Positions 35,679 to 44,997 of a stretch of 64,000 bases of DNA are shown piece after piece; the stretch's first letter is position 1, and each line of letters starts with the position of its first letter. The position numbers were made by a program, and so were the translations under genes. This stretch comes from an uncultured Methylophilaceae bacterium (GTDB lineage: Bacteria; Pseudomonadota; Gammaproteobacteria; Burkholderiales; Methylophilaceae), in assembly GCA_905618945.1 (NCBI GenBank), contig CAJQTF010000005.1:1-64000 (forward strand), in the 5' to 3' direction. Below the pieces are notes generated by a model that was given only the letters and a program-made list of their open reading frames with translations, was not told the origin of the DNA and searched no databases.

Positions 35679-36965
35679 ATGGAAAAAAATACAAATAATA
35701 TTGTACTTAGATTTATGACATGCGGAAGTGTTGATGATGGAAAAAGTACAGTCATAGGTAGGCTTCTGTTTGATACTAAAACAATTCTAACTGATACCTT
35801 AAGTCAAATTGAAAAAACTTCTAAGAAAAAGGGTATGACAGAAGTTGATCTTTCATTGATAACTGATGGTCTTCAAGCAGAAAGAGAGCAAGGGATAACT
35901 ATTGATGTTGCCTATCGATATTTTAGTACTGGCAAACGTAAATATATTATTGCTGATGCACCTGGTCATGAACAATATACCCGAAACATGGTTACAGCAG
36001 CATCAACTGCACAACTTGCAATAATTTTAATCGATGCTAGAAAAGGAATTTTAACGCAAACTAAACGTCATACTTATTTAGCGAAACTACTTGGAATAAA
36101 GCATGTAATAGTTGCAGTAAATAAAATGGATTTGATTCAATATGATGAAGAGAAGTATAAATCTATTTGTGAAAATTATAAGGAATTTGAAAAAAATATC
36201 TTACCGTTAAATTCACCTATTAATATTAATTTCTTACCTATATCAGCACTTAAAGGAGATATGATTGTTGATAGAGGAAATTCAATGGATTGGTATAAAG
36301 GAGCGACACTTCTTCAATTGCTAGAAGATCTTGATACTAGCGAAGATATTAAAGAATCGTCATTGCGCTTCCCTGTTCAATATGTGTGCCGACCAAGAGA
36401 ATCTGCCAATAAGGAACTTCATGATTTTAGAGCGTTTATGGGTAGAATTGAATCTGGTTTGCTTAAAGTTAACGATAAAGTTAAAGTTCTACCATCTGGA
36501 CATGAGTCATCAATAAAAGAAATTAGAATTGGTGAACAATTAATTAAAGAAGCCATTTCTGAACAGTCAGTTACAGTTTCATTGGTAGATGAAATTGATG
36601 TTTCTAGAGGTGACATGTTGGTTCATCATGATGACTCAGTTGGTGCTATTAAAAATTTTACAGCTATGGTTTGTTGGTTTGCAGAAGAATCGCTATCACC
36701 TAATAGAACTTATTTGATTATGCATACTACACAAACATCAAAAGCTAAAATTTCAAGCATTAACTATAAAGTAAATATTCAGACTCTTGATTCAGAATTA
36801 GTAAATGAGCTAAAAACAAATGATATTGCAAATATCTCATTTAAGTTGGCACAACCATTGATTGTTGACAGTTATAATAAAAATAGAAGTACTGGTGCTT
36901 TTATTATTATTGATGAATCTACTTTTCATACAGTCGGTGCAGGTATGATTCAGTTATTAGATTAG
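35679..36965 (+). CDS. cysN: Sulfate adenylyltransferase subunit 1 (GTPase)
   Basis: A 428-aa EF-Tu-like GTPase partner of CysD. It has G1 GSVDDGKST, G2 region EREQGITIDVAYR, G3 DAPGHEQYTRNM and G4 NKMD. The ATG at 35679 directly follows the cysD stop; the frame upstream of it overlaps cysD and is not used. The chain ends after the EF-Tu domains (GAGMIQLLD) with no fused APS kinase, unlike the CysNC form. Confidence 0.95.
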   Translation: MEKNTNNIVLRFMTCGSVDDGKSTVIGRLLFDTKTILTDTLSQIEKTSKKKGMTEVDLSLITDGLQAEREQGITIDVAYRYFSTGKRKYIIADAPGHEQYTRNMVTAASTAQLAIILIDARKGILTQTKRHTYLAKLLGIKHVIVAVNKMDLIQYDEEKYKSICENYKEFEKNILPLNSPININFLPISALKGDMIVDRGNSMDWYKGATLLQLLEDLDTSEDIKESSLRFPVQYVCRPRESANKELHDFRAFMGRIESGLLKVNDKVKVLPSGHESSIKEIRIGEQLIKEAISEQSVTVSLVDEIDVSRGDMLVHHDDSVGAIKNFTAMVCWFAEESLSPNRTYLIMHTTQTSKAKISSINYKVNIQTLDSELVNELKTNDIANISFKLAQPLIVDSYNKNRSTGAFIIIDESTFHTVGAGMIQLLD

Positions 36966-37017
36966 TAAGAAAAATATAATAAAATATTAATTAACTAGAT
37001 TACAAGGAAAGTAAAAA

Positions 37018-37347
37018 ATGACGTATGTAGTAACAGAAAATTGTATTCAATGTAAATATACAGATTGTGTTGATGTTTGTCCTGTTGACTGCTTTGTTGA
37101 AGGACCAAACTTCCTTGCCATTGATCCTGAGGAATGTATTGACTGCACCTTATGCGTAGCGGAATGCCCAGCTGAAGCAATTTTTGCTGATGATGATGTG
37201 CCTGAAGATCAACAAGAATTTATAGAAATTAATGCAAAGTTAGCTAAATTATGGCCGGTTATTACTGCCAGAAAAGATCCACTTCCAGACGCAGATAAAT
37301 TTAGTGGTGAACCAAATAAGCGAAAGTTACTAATCGAGAAATTATAA
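37018..37347 (+). CDS. fdxA: 7Fe-type ferredoxin FdxA
   Basis: A 109-aa ferredoxin. The N-terminus has [18 protein letters not shown] and then [16 protein letters not shown], the spacing of a [3Fe-4S] plus [4Fe-4S] protein. A long C-terminal extension is normal for this family. The ribosome site AAGGAAAG lies before the ATG. Its place after cysN suggests, but does not prove, that it serves sulfite reductase. Confidence 0.93.
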   Translation: MTYVVTENCIQCKYTDCVDVCPVDCFVEGPNFLAIDPEECIDCTLCVAECPAEAIFADDDVPEDQQEFIEINAKLAKLWPVITARKDPLPDADKFSGEPNKRKLLIEKL

Positions 37348-37367
37348 AACCTAATTCTAAGTAGTTT

Positions 37368-38546
37368 CTATAATCTCCATAAATTAGTTTTTGTAATTGT
37401 AGTAAAACCAAAACTAATCAAAAAGAACAATCCGAGTGATAGGCCAAAAGTTGAAAACCAAAGAATTGGTACTATAAATCCAGCAACAATTGAAGCAAAT
37501 AACATTTGTGTAAATGCTTGTCCCGAAGCTGCAGTACCTCTAATTTTAGGAAAACAATCTAAAGCAGCCAATGCAATAATAGGCATAACAGAGGCCATAC
37601 CTATATTATAAAAAGCAATAAATCCAATATTGAAAAAAGCATTATCAGGCATTAAGCTACAAAATAGTAAATTAGATAATGAAATAAAAAACATAAAATA
37701 ATAGCCACATTTAAGCACAGATGATGACCTTACAATTCCTGCGGTTTTCTTAGCGATAAATGAGCCAATCAACATTCCAGTTACAGTTGGTATAAATAGA
37801 TAACCAAACTGTTGGGTAGTAAAGCCAAGATGGTCAATTAAAAAGATAGGACTTGCTAATACATAGATAAAAAATGCTGAAAAATTAGCAGAAAGAGATA
37901 GAATCAACAAAACATATTCTTTGTTTGTTAATAGTAATTTGTACCTTTTAATTATGCTACTGAGTGAAATTGGAACAAGCATATTCTTTTTCATGGTTTC
38001 GGGTAAAATTTTTGACCCCATAAACATTGCTAATGCTGCATAAAGAGCCAAGAAAATAAATATACCTTGCCAATGAAATCCTAAAAGGAGGCCACCAATC
38101 ATAGGGGCAATGGCTGGAGCTATACCAAATAACATCTGAACTGTAGCCATTACTTTTTGTGCTTCTGCGCCTTCATAAAGGTCTCTTACCATAGCTCTTG
38201 CGACAACACTCCCTGCACCGCCGCCAATGCCCTGTAAAGCTCTAAAAAACCATAAAGATTCCACTGTTGTTGAAAGTGCACAACCCAAAGATGCAAAAAA
38301 GAATAATAGTAACCCCCATTTCATAGTTTTAATTCGGCCTATTCCATCTGAAATTGGGCCATGAAATAAAAGCATTATTGTATAAGGTAAAAGATAAAAA
38401 GTAAGGCTCTGCTGAATTGCCTCCGGGGAAGCTAATAAATCTTCAGAAAGGATATGAAATGCTGGCAAATATGTATCAATAGCAAACGGGGCTACAGAAG
38501 TTAAAGCAGCTAATGTAATTACTCTGGGGTTGAGAAAAAGACTCAT
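37368..38546 (-). CDS. Bcr/CflA family MFS exporter
   Basis: A 392-aa, 12-helix major facilitator. The opening APFAIDTYLPAFHILSEDL and the motif-A loop HGPISDGIGRIKTMKWGL mark the Bcr/CflA branch, with GGAGSVVARAMVRDL in helix 4. Members export drugs or metabolites such as cysteine and purine compounds. It ends 20 nt from convergent fdxA and lies just after pqqE. Confidence 0.88.
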   Translation of the reverse strand: MSLFLNPRVITLAALTSVAPFAIDTYLPAFHILSEDLLASPEAIQQSLTFYLLPYTIMLLFHGPISDGIGRIKTMKWGLLLFFFASLGCALSTTVESLWFFRALQGIGGGAGSVVARAMVRDLYEGAEAQKVMATVQMLFGIAPAIAPMIGGLLLGFHWQGIFIFLALYAALAMFMGSKILPETMKKNMLVPISLSSIIKRYKLLLTNKEYVLLILSLSANFSAFFIYVLASPIFLIDHLGFTTQQFGYLFIPTVTGMLIGSFIAKKTAGIVRSSSVLKCGYYFMFFISLSNLLFCSLMPDNAFFNIGFIAFYNIGMASVMPIIALAALDCFPKIRGTAASGQAFTQMLFASIVAGFIVPILWFSTFGLSLGLFFLISFGFTTITKTNLWRL

Positions 38547-38567
38547 AACACCTTAATTAAGATGCAA

Positions 38568-39758
38568 CTAAGGAGTTGCGTGAAATTTTGCTAGCCTATC
38601 TTTTTCATCACCCTTATCTATTTTTTTAGAATTCGCATTTGTTCTAAATATAATAGGTTTAGCTTCAACACCAGGATTTTGAGAATCTTTTATTGCTTGA
38701 TCAATTATGTGTCTATCTGGAGACTTTGAACAAACTGGGTCAGCACCTTCGGCATTTCCAGTTAATAAAAGTGCTTGACATCTGCAGCCACCTAAATCGT
38801 TTTCTTTTTCAGAGCAACTTCTACATGGTTCTTGCATCCAATCATCGCCACGAAATTTATTGAAAGCTGGTGAATCGTACCAGGCTCCTTTTAAAGGTGA
38901 ATCATTAACATTAGGAAACTCTAAATTAGGAATCACTCTTGCAGAATGGCATGGAAGAACATCTCCATTAGCAGTTACTATCATAAATACTTCACCCCAT
39001 CCATTCATACATTTTTTTGGTCTATCCTCGAAATAATCTGGGACCACAAAAAATATCTTCATCTTATTCCCAGGACGCTCTCGAAACTTATTTGTTACTT
39101 TTAATGCATTCTCTACTTGTTCTTTTTTTGGCATTAACTGATCTCTATTTACCAGTGACCAACCATAGTATTGAGTATTTGCTAACTCAATATAATCTGC
39201 ACCCAATCCTTCTGCCATTTCAAGAATTTCTTGAATATGATCAATATTGTATCGATGCATAACTACATTTAGTACCATCGGATATCCTCTATCCTTGATC
39301 ATAGCCGCTACTTTTTGTTTTAATTTGAATGTTTTGGTGTTAGTTATAAAGTTATTAATTTCTTCTGTAATATCATGCATTGATAATTGAATATGATCAA
39401 GACCACCGTCTTTCAGTGCATCGATTCTTTTCTCATTCATCCCGGCACCAGATGTTATTAAATTACTGTAATATCCTAACGAACTGGCTTCAATCACAAT
39501 CTCTTCAATATCTTTCCTTAGTAATGGCTCTCCTCCGGAAATCCCAAGCTGAGCAGCTCCTAAATCTCTTGCTTGCCTTAAGACCTTTATCCATGACTCA
39601 GTATCTAATTCGTTTTGAGTATGTTTATCAAAATCTGTTGGGTTATAACAAAAAGCGCATTGTAGTGGGCATTGGTAGGTAATTTCTGCAAGCAGCCACA
39701 ATGGTTGAGTTGCTGTTGTTGCTGCTGAAACTCCATTATTTTTTTGATCTATTTCCAT
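38568..39758 (-). CDS. pqqE: PqqA peptide cyclase (radical SAM) PqqE
   Basis: A 396-aa radical SAM enzyme that cross-links Glu and Tyr in the PqqA peptide, the first step of PQQ synthesis. The SAM-cluster motif is CPLQCAFCYNP near residue 30 and the SAM contact is ISGGEPLLRKD. A C-terminal SPASM region holds the extra cysteines (VLPCHSARVI, CRSCSEKENDLGGCRCQ). The C-terminal 40 residues are a basic extension. It is last in pqqBCDE. Confidence 0.95.
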   Translation of the reverse strand: MEIDQKNNGVSAATTATQPLWLLAEITYQCPLQCAFCYNPTDFDKHTQNELDTESWIKVLRQARDLGAAQLGISGGEPLLRKDIEEIVIEASSLGYYSNLITSGAGMNEKRIDALKDGGLDHIQLSMHDITEEINNFITNTKTFKLKQKVAAMIKDRGYPMVLNVVMHRYNIDHIQEILEMAEGLGADYIELANTQYYGWSLVNRDQLMPKKEQVENALKVTNKFRERPGNKMKIFFVVPDYFEDRPKKCMNGWGEVFMIVTANGDVLPCHSARVIPNLEFPNVNDSPLKGAWYDSPAFNKFRGDDWMQEPCRSCSEKENDLGGCRCQALLLTGNAEGADPVCSKSPDRHIIDQAIKDSQNPGVEAKPIIFRTNANSKKIDKGDEKDRLAKFHATP

Positions 39759-39762
39759 TTTC

Positions 39763-40041
39763 CTAGTTTACCTTCTCAATCCATGACTTATCTAAAGCTA
39801 ACTCTATCATTCCTTCAATATCTTTAGCAATATTTGGGGCATCTGTGAATTTTTTACTTAATAACTCTGTTATTGATTCAACAGTTGACTCACCATTAAC
39901 TAGATTTAAAACTTCCCCAGCACTTCCATTTAATTTAACCATACCCTCTGGGAATAATATGACATAGCAATCCTGTGCCTTCTCCCATTGGAATCGATGG
40001 TGTGCAGCAATCTTATATATATCTTTAGCCTCAATGCTCAT
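39763..40041 (-). CDS. pqqD: PQQ biosynthesis chaperone PqqD
   Basis: A 92-aa RiPP recognition element that holds the PqqA peptide for PqqE. It contains [19 protein letters not shown] and ends in two short helices. It overlaps pqqC by 11 nt and precedes pqqE by 4 nt. Confidence 0.92.
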   Translation of the reverse strand: MSIEAKDIYKIAAHHRFQWEKAQDCYVILFPEGMVKLNGSAGEVLNLVNGESTVESITELLSKKFTDAPNIAKDIEGMIELALDKSWIEKVN

Positions 40042-40780
40042 AATTAATTATTGGTTGTCTCAGGTAGTCCCTATCTTCTACTTTTATATTTGATGATGCA
40101 AGCATAATTGAATCTGCAATGACCCATAAAACATTCAGTTTGAATTGTAAAATCTCTAAAGCTTGCTCTTGAGTTTCTCTTGTCTGACTAAAATAATCTA
40201 ATGTTACTCCAAGCCCATGTGCAACGTCTCTTCTTGCTTCGGTTAAGCGCTTTTTAAAGTAAGTAAGTCCTGATTCATCTATCCAAGGATACATTTCAGG
40301 CCAAGAGCTAATTCTTTGTTGATGAATATGTGGGGCAAATAACTCTGTTAAGGATGAACAGACTGATTCTTGCCATGAACGTTGTTTAGCGAAATTTATG
40401 TATGCATCAACTGCAAATTTAACTCCTGGGCTAACATGCTTAAGAGAGGTTACATCTTCTCTTGTTAGGCCAACTGCTTTGCCTAAATTAATCCAGGCCT
40501 CAATACCACCCTCAACCTCACCTTCTCCATCATGGTCAAGAATTCTAACAATCCATTCTTTTCTTATCTCTTGATCTGGGCAATTAGATAAAATCGCAGC
40601 ATCTTTTAAAGGGATACTGATTTGATAATAAAATCTATTTAACACCCAGCTCTGAAGTTGCTCTTTCGATAATTTACCTTCGTACATCATCACGTGAAAA
40701 GGATGATATATATGATAGCCCTTCCCTTTTTCTCTTAATTTATCTTCAAACTCTTTTCTTGTCCAGGGTTTACTCATCAA
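40031..40780 (-). CDS. pqqC: Pyrroloquinoline-quinone synthase PqqC
   Basis: A 249-aa all-helical, cofactor-less oxidase that carries out the last oxidation to PQQ. Conserved stretches are [39 protein letters not shown] and [19 protein letters not shown]. The catalytic-site His and Arg residues lie in [14 protein letters not shown] and [11 protein letters not shown]. Confidence 0.95.
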   Translation of the reverse strand: MMSKPWTRKEFEDKLREKGKGYHIYHPFHVMMYEGKLSKEQLQSWVLNRFYYQISIPLKDAAILSNCPDQEIRKEWIVRILDHDGEGEVEGGIEAWINLGKAVGLTREDVTSLKHVSPGVKFAVDAYINFAKQRSWQESVCSSLTELFAPHIHQQRISSWPEMYPWIDESGLTYFKKRLTEARRDVAHGLGVTLDYFSQTRETQEQALEILQFKLNVLWVIADSIMLASSNIKVEDRDYLRQPIINYEH

Positions 40781-40786
40781 TGATCC

Positions 40787-41701
40787 TTAAATAGTAATAT
40801 CCATACCGTCGTAAGACACTTCAATATTATGAGAATTTAAAATTTTACGTTCATCCGAATCCTCTCTCAAAATAGGATTAGTATTGTTAATATGAATTAA
40901 AATTTTCCTTGGCTTTTTTAAGTTACTTAAGGTTTCCATAATGCCGCCCTTACTTGACTGATCTAGATGGCCCATTTCACTGGCCAATTTATCATTAATA
41001 CCATGTCTTGACATCTCATCATTAGTCCACACAGTACCATCGATTAAAACCACATCAGCGTTGCTCATATAGTCAAGAACATGATCTTCGATAACACCTA
41101 AACCTGGAGCATAAAATAAATTCTTACCAGTTTCAGTATCCTCCATCTTATACCCAACGTTGTCGCCAGGGACGGTATTATGCCTATGAGGAGAGTAAGG
41201 CGGTGCTTCACTTCTAAGTGGAACGGCTGTAAAAATTAAATTGTCTGCTTTTGGAATGGTGTAAGGTATTTGTTCGGTTGAGACTTCATGCCAGTTCACA
41301 CCTCTAAAATGGCCTAGTATGTTAAAAATTGGATATCCTGTAGTCATATCTTCGTATACTGATTTTGTACAATAGATGTCCCAAGGCTTATCATGCTCTC
41401 TTAAAATTAATAATCCAGTGGCATGATCAATCTGACCATCCGTTATCACAATAGATGATATTCCTGTATCTCTAATCTTTCTGGCTGGTTGAAGGGGTGG
41501 GAATGATTCAATTTGAGCTCTGATATCAGGCGATGCATTAAACAAAATCCAATCTTCGCCGTTTGAACTTACAGTAATAGATGATTGTGTTCTTGCAGTC
41601 AAATTAGGATTACTAGCTCTTAAGCCAGCACAATTTTCACAATTGCAATTCCATTGAGGAAATCCTCCGCCAGCACCTGAACCTAAAACTCTTATATGCA
41701 T
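40787..41701 (-). CDS. pqqB: PQQ biosynthesis hydroxylase PqqB
   Basis: A 304-aa metallo-beta-lactamase-fold enzyme. It starts MHIRVLGSGAGGGFPQWNCN and has a zinc-binding cysteine pair (NCNCENCAG). The metal site reads ITDGQIDHATGLLILRE in place of the usual HxHxDH. It hydroxylates the Tyr-derived part of the PQQ precursor. It begins the pqqBCDE operon. No pqqA is found in the 95 nt upstream. Confidence 0.94.
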   Translation of the reverse strand: MHIRVLGSGAGGGFPQWNCNCENCAGLRASNPNLTARTQSSITVSSNGEDWILFNASPDIRAQIESFPPLQPARKIRDTGISSIVITDGQIDHATGLLILREHDKPWDIYCTKSVYEDMTTGYPIFNILGHFRGVNWHEVSTEQIPYTIPKADNLIFTAVPLRSEAPPYSPHRHNTVPGDNVGYKMEDTETGKNLFYAPGLGVIEDHVLDYMSNADVVLIDGTVWTNDEMSRHGINDKLASEMGHLDQSSKGGIMETLSNLKKPRKILIHINNTNPILREDSDERKILNSHNIEVSYDGMDITI

Positions 41702-41771
41702 GAACAGCCCTAAATAATATTAAAGAAGAATATTGAATGATAGTCATTGAATGAAACAGGGGAAAATATCT

Positions 41772-41799
41772 AAAGAAAACTCATGATATCCATGAGTTA
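41772..41799 (-). terminator. Hairpin terminator after the DAHP synthase gene
   Basis: On the minus strand ACTCATG, loop GATAT and CATGAGT form a perfect 7-bp stem followed by TTTTCTTT. The 5' arm starts within the stop codon of the DAHP synthase gene. It separates the gyrA-to-aroF operon from pqqB. Confidence 0.65.
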
Positions 41800-42819
41800 T
41801 TCTGAAATAGAGCGTCCTAAAACTTTTGCAATTGCAGTTAATTCTTTCATTAAAGATTTTAATTCCTCAGGTGTAATGGCTTGGTCTGCGTCGCACCATG
41901 CTTCGCATGGATTTGGATGCATCTCAACTAAAAGGCCATCTGCTCCTGCAGCTATTGCAGCTCGTGAAAGAGCAGAAACCATAAATGCTTTACCACCAGC
42001 ATGAGAAGGGTCAACAATAACTGGTAGATGTGTTTCTTTTTTTAAAACTGGGATAGCTGTAACATCCAAAACATTTCTATAAGCTGTTTCAAATGTTCTT
42101 ATTCCTCTTTCACAAAAAATTATATTATGATTACCACCTATAGCTATATATTCAGCAGCCATAAGCCATTCAGAGATTGTTGCTGACATACCTCTTTTTA
42201 AAATCACAGGAACATTTACTTTACCAACTTCTTTTAGTAATTCAAAATTTTGCATATTTCTTGTACCAATTTGAATAACATCAACTTTTTTTTCTAGAAA
42301 TGCATCCAAATGTCTAACATCTAAAAGCTCAGTCACCATTGGAAGTCCTGAATCGTTTGCAGCCTTCCTAAACATATCTAAACCATCCATACCAGCTCCT
42401 TGAAAAGAATAGGGGCTTGATCTAGGCTTAAAAGCTCCTCCTCGCATCAACTTAACGCCGGCAGCTTTAACACCATCAGCTGATTTCCTCATTTGCTCTG
42501 GGGTCTCAACTGAACAGGGGCCAGAAATAATTTGAATATGATTTCCACCAATTAAGTGGCCTTTCACATCTACGACTGTATCTTTAGGATGCCACTCACG
42601 CCCAACAATCTTATATGGCTTAACAATACTGAGAGCTTGCTCAACACCAGGCAAGGATTGAAGTAATTCAGGATCTAGGAGGCGTTCATCGCCAACAGCC
42701 CCGATAACTGTTTTTTCAGTTCCTTTTGAAACTGTTCCTTCGAGGCCTTTTTCTTTAATTTTATTAAGAACATTTTCTATATGCTCTTCTGTTGCTGAGT
42801 TATTCATTACTATAATCAT
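41797..42819 (-). CDS. aroF: 3-deoxy-7-phosphoheptulonate synthase (type I-beta DAHP synthase)
   Basis: A 340-aa enzyme of the shikimate entry step. An N-terminal ferredoxin-like regulatory domain (MIIVMNNSATEEHIENVLNK) precedes the barrel: ISGPCSVETPEQM, RGGAFKPRSSPYSFQG, RNMQNFELL, VILKRGM and VDPSHAGG. This is the Thermotoga/Bacillus type, where the N-terminal domain gives feedback control. It follows hisC by 7 nt, at the end of the gyrA-serC-pheA-hisC series. Confidence 0.93.
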   Translation of the reverse strand: MIIVMNNSATEEHIENVLNKIKEKGLEGTVSKGTEKTVIGAVGDERLLDPELLQSLPGVEQALSIVKPYKIVGREWHPKDTVVDVKGHLIGGNHIQIISGPCSVETPEQMRKSADGVKAAGVKLMRGGAFKPRSSPYSFQGAGMDGLDMFRKAANDSGLPMVTELLDVRHLDAFLEKKVDVIQIGTRNMQNFELLKEVGKVNVPVILKRGMSATISEWLMAAEYIAIGGNHNIIFCERGIRTFETAYRNVLDVTAIPVLKKETHLPVIVDPSHAGGKAFMVSALSRAAIAAGADGLLVEMHPNPCEAWCDADQAITPEELKSLMKELTAIAKVLGRSISE

Positions 42820-42826
42820 AAAAATC

Positions 42827-43927
42827 CTATATATTACAGTTACTTAAATACTTAATAAATGTATTATTTTGATGTTCTAAACCAACACTAACCCTTAAAA
42901 ATTCAGGTAAATCATAATTAGCGATAGGTCTAACGATTACACCATTATTTAATAAATGCTGATAATACATCATTGCGGTCTTCTCGTCTTCTAATTTAAA
43001 GCTCACAAAATTAGCATAAGATGGAATAAATTCTAAATCTAATGCTTGAAAAGCATCAGTTAATTGCTTCATACCGAAATTATTAATGCTTCGAGACATT
43101 TCTATATGATTCTTATCACCAAGTGATGCTACTGCTGCAATTTGTGCAATGTGATTGACGTTAAATGGTTGTCGAACTCTATTCATCACTTCAATTAATT
43201 CAGGTGCCGCAGTACCATATCCAATTCTCAAACCTGCAAGCCCATATGCTTTTGAAAAGCTTCGTGAGATTATAAGATTTTTATAATCTTTAAGCCATCC
43301 AAACGAATCAGATTTCAAACTATCTTCAAGGTATTCATCATAAGCCTCATCTAAAACAACAACAATTCTATCTGGAACATTATCTAAAAAGTCTTTTAAA
43401 ATTTTCTTTTCGATTAAGGTACCAGTTGGATTATTTGGATTAGCAATAAAAATTAATTTAGTTTTATCAGAAATCAATGATAGAAAAGCATCTAAATTAT
43501 GGGAATAATTATCCGAAGGTGCTTCAATCCCTTCCCCTCCAACTGCCTGACTAACTATTTTATATACTGCAAAAGCATGCTCAGAATAAAGTACTTGATC
43601 TCCTTTAGTTACAAAGGTTCTTGCAGCTAGCTCTAAAATATCATTTGAGCCATTCCCAATTATAATTTGCCTTGTATCTAACAAAAAAATTTTACTTAAT
43701 GCTTCTTTTAAGTAATACCCGTTCCCATCAGGGTATCGATGTATCTCAGATGAAGCATTATTTATTGCTTTTTTTGCAAAAGGACTTATACCCATTGGGT
43801 TTTCATTCGATGCAAGTTTGATTATTTTTTCTTCTGGAATACCAATCTCACGGGCTACTTCTTTAATTGGCTTGCCACCCTGATAAGGGTCTATTTTAGA
43901 AATATAATTTGGAACTTCAATAGGCAT
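42827..43927 (-). CDS. hisC: Histidinol-phosphate aminotransferase
   Basis: A 366-aa fold-type I PLP aminotransferase. It has IKLASNENPMG, IIGNGSNDILELAARTF, IFIANPNNPTGT and the PLP lysine in SRSFSKAYGLAGLRIGYG. In this gene neighbourhood HisC-type enzymes may also aminate phenylpyruvate or 4-hydroxyphenylpyruvate. It lies between pheA and the DAHP synthase gene. Confidence 0.92.
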   Translation of the reverse strand: MPIEVPNYISKIDPYQGGKPIKEVAREIGIPEEKIIKLASNENPMGISPFAKKAINNASSEIHRYPDGNGYYLKEALSKIFLLDTRQIIIGNGSNDILELAARTFVTKGDQVLYSEHAFAVYKIVSQAVGGEGIEAPSDNYSHNLDAFLSLISDKTKLIFIANPNNPTGTLIEKKILKDFLDNVPDRIVVVLDEAYDEYLEDSLKSDSFGWLKDYKNLIISRSFSKAYGLAGLRIGYGTAAPELIEVMNRVRQPFNVNHIAQIAAVASLGDKNHIEMSRSINNFGMKQLTDAFQALDLEFIPSYANFVSFKLEDEKTAMMYYQHLLNNGVIVRPIANYDLPEFLRVSVGLEHQNNTFIKYLSNCNI

Positions 43928-43935
43928 ATTTGGAA

Positions 43936-44997
43936 TTAATTTTTAGGGTAAGAGCCAAGTATCTTCATGAAAGATGCTTTAGATTCAATAGTAGCCAAGG
44001 CGGCTTTAACTGACTTGTGAGTTTGATGTCCCTCTATATCAATAAAAAAAACATACTCCCACATACCTATCTTAGATGGCCTTGATTCAAGCTTAGTCAT
44101 GCTAACTTTATTCTTTGCAAAAGGAGCGACTAATTCAGCTATTGCTCCTGGTTTATTTTTTGTTGCAACAACGATTGAAGTTTTATCATTATTAGACGGC
44201 TTAACATCTTGTGAAGATAAAACTAAAAATCTTGTTGAGTTGTTTTGTTCGTCTTCAATATTTTCAAATAACGTAGTTAAGTTAAATAAATCAGCTGCCC
44301 GACTACTTGCAATTGCTGCAGTATTTTTTTCTTTTGAAGCCAACTTAGCCCCTTCAGCGTTACTCATTACAGATACTTTTTTAATGTCTGGGGCATTATT
44401 CATTAGCCAATCATGGCATTGGGCTAAAGACTGGCCATGCGCATAAATAGTTTTAATTCCTTTAAGTTTTTTATTCTTTGAGAGAAAGAAATGATGTACA
44501 GGAAGAATTATTTCGCCACAGATTTTTAAATCTTTAGTTAGTAGCAAATCGAGAGTTCGACTAATTGCTCCCTCGGTAGAGTTTTCAACTGGCACTACTC
44601 CATAATGCGCAATGCCAGACTGAACATGGTTAAAAACCTGATCAATACTATCTGTTGGAATAGTTTCAATATTCTCACCAAATTGCCGAATAGTAGCTTC
44701 CTCGCTAAATGTTCCTAATGGGCCTAAGAAAGAAACACTTAGCTTTTTTTCTAATGCACGACAATTAGAAATAATTGATTTAAAAATATTGGTAATACCT
44801 TCATTTAAAAGTGGCCCCTGATTCTCTTTTAACAACCTTAAAAGGACTTGAGCTTCTCTTTCTGGTCTATAAATAACTCCATCATTTTTAAGTTTTCCAA
44901 CTTCTTGAGCAATAAAAGCTCTTTTTGATATTAAATCTAATAATTTAGTATCAATTTTATCTATATCGTCTCTAAGCTTATTAAGGTTTTTTTTCAT
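43936..44997 (-). CDS. pheA: Bifunctional chorismate mutase / prephenate dehydratase
   Basis: A 353-aa enzyme of phenylalanine synthesis. An AroQ chorismate mutase domain (LRDDIDKIDTKLLDLISKR, 1-90) is fused to prephenate dehydratase (FLGPLGTFSEEATIRQF, VPVENSTEGAIS, NSTRFLVLS). An ACT domain follows (GAIAELVAPFAKNKVSMTKL with ESRPSKIGMWEYVFFID), which binds phenylalanine. Its ATG abuts the serC stop. Confidence 0.96.
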   Translation of the reverse strand: MKKNLNKLRDDIDKIDTKLLDLISKRAFIAQEVGKLKNDGVIYRPEREAQVLLRLLKENQGPLLNEGITNIFKSIISNCRALEKKLSVSFLGPLGTFSEEATIRQFGENIETIPTDSIDQVFNHVQSGIAHYGVVPVENSTEGAISRTLDLLLTKDLKICGEIILPVHHFFLSKNKKLKGIKTIYAHGQSLAQCHDWLMNNAPDIKKVSVMSNAEGAKLASKEKNTAAIASSRAADLFNLTTLFENIEDEQNNSTRFLVLSSQDVKPSNNDKTSIVVATKNKPGAIAELVAPFAKNKVSMTKLESRPSKIGMWEYVFFIDIEGHQTHKSVKAALATIESKASFMKILGSYPKN

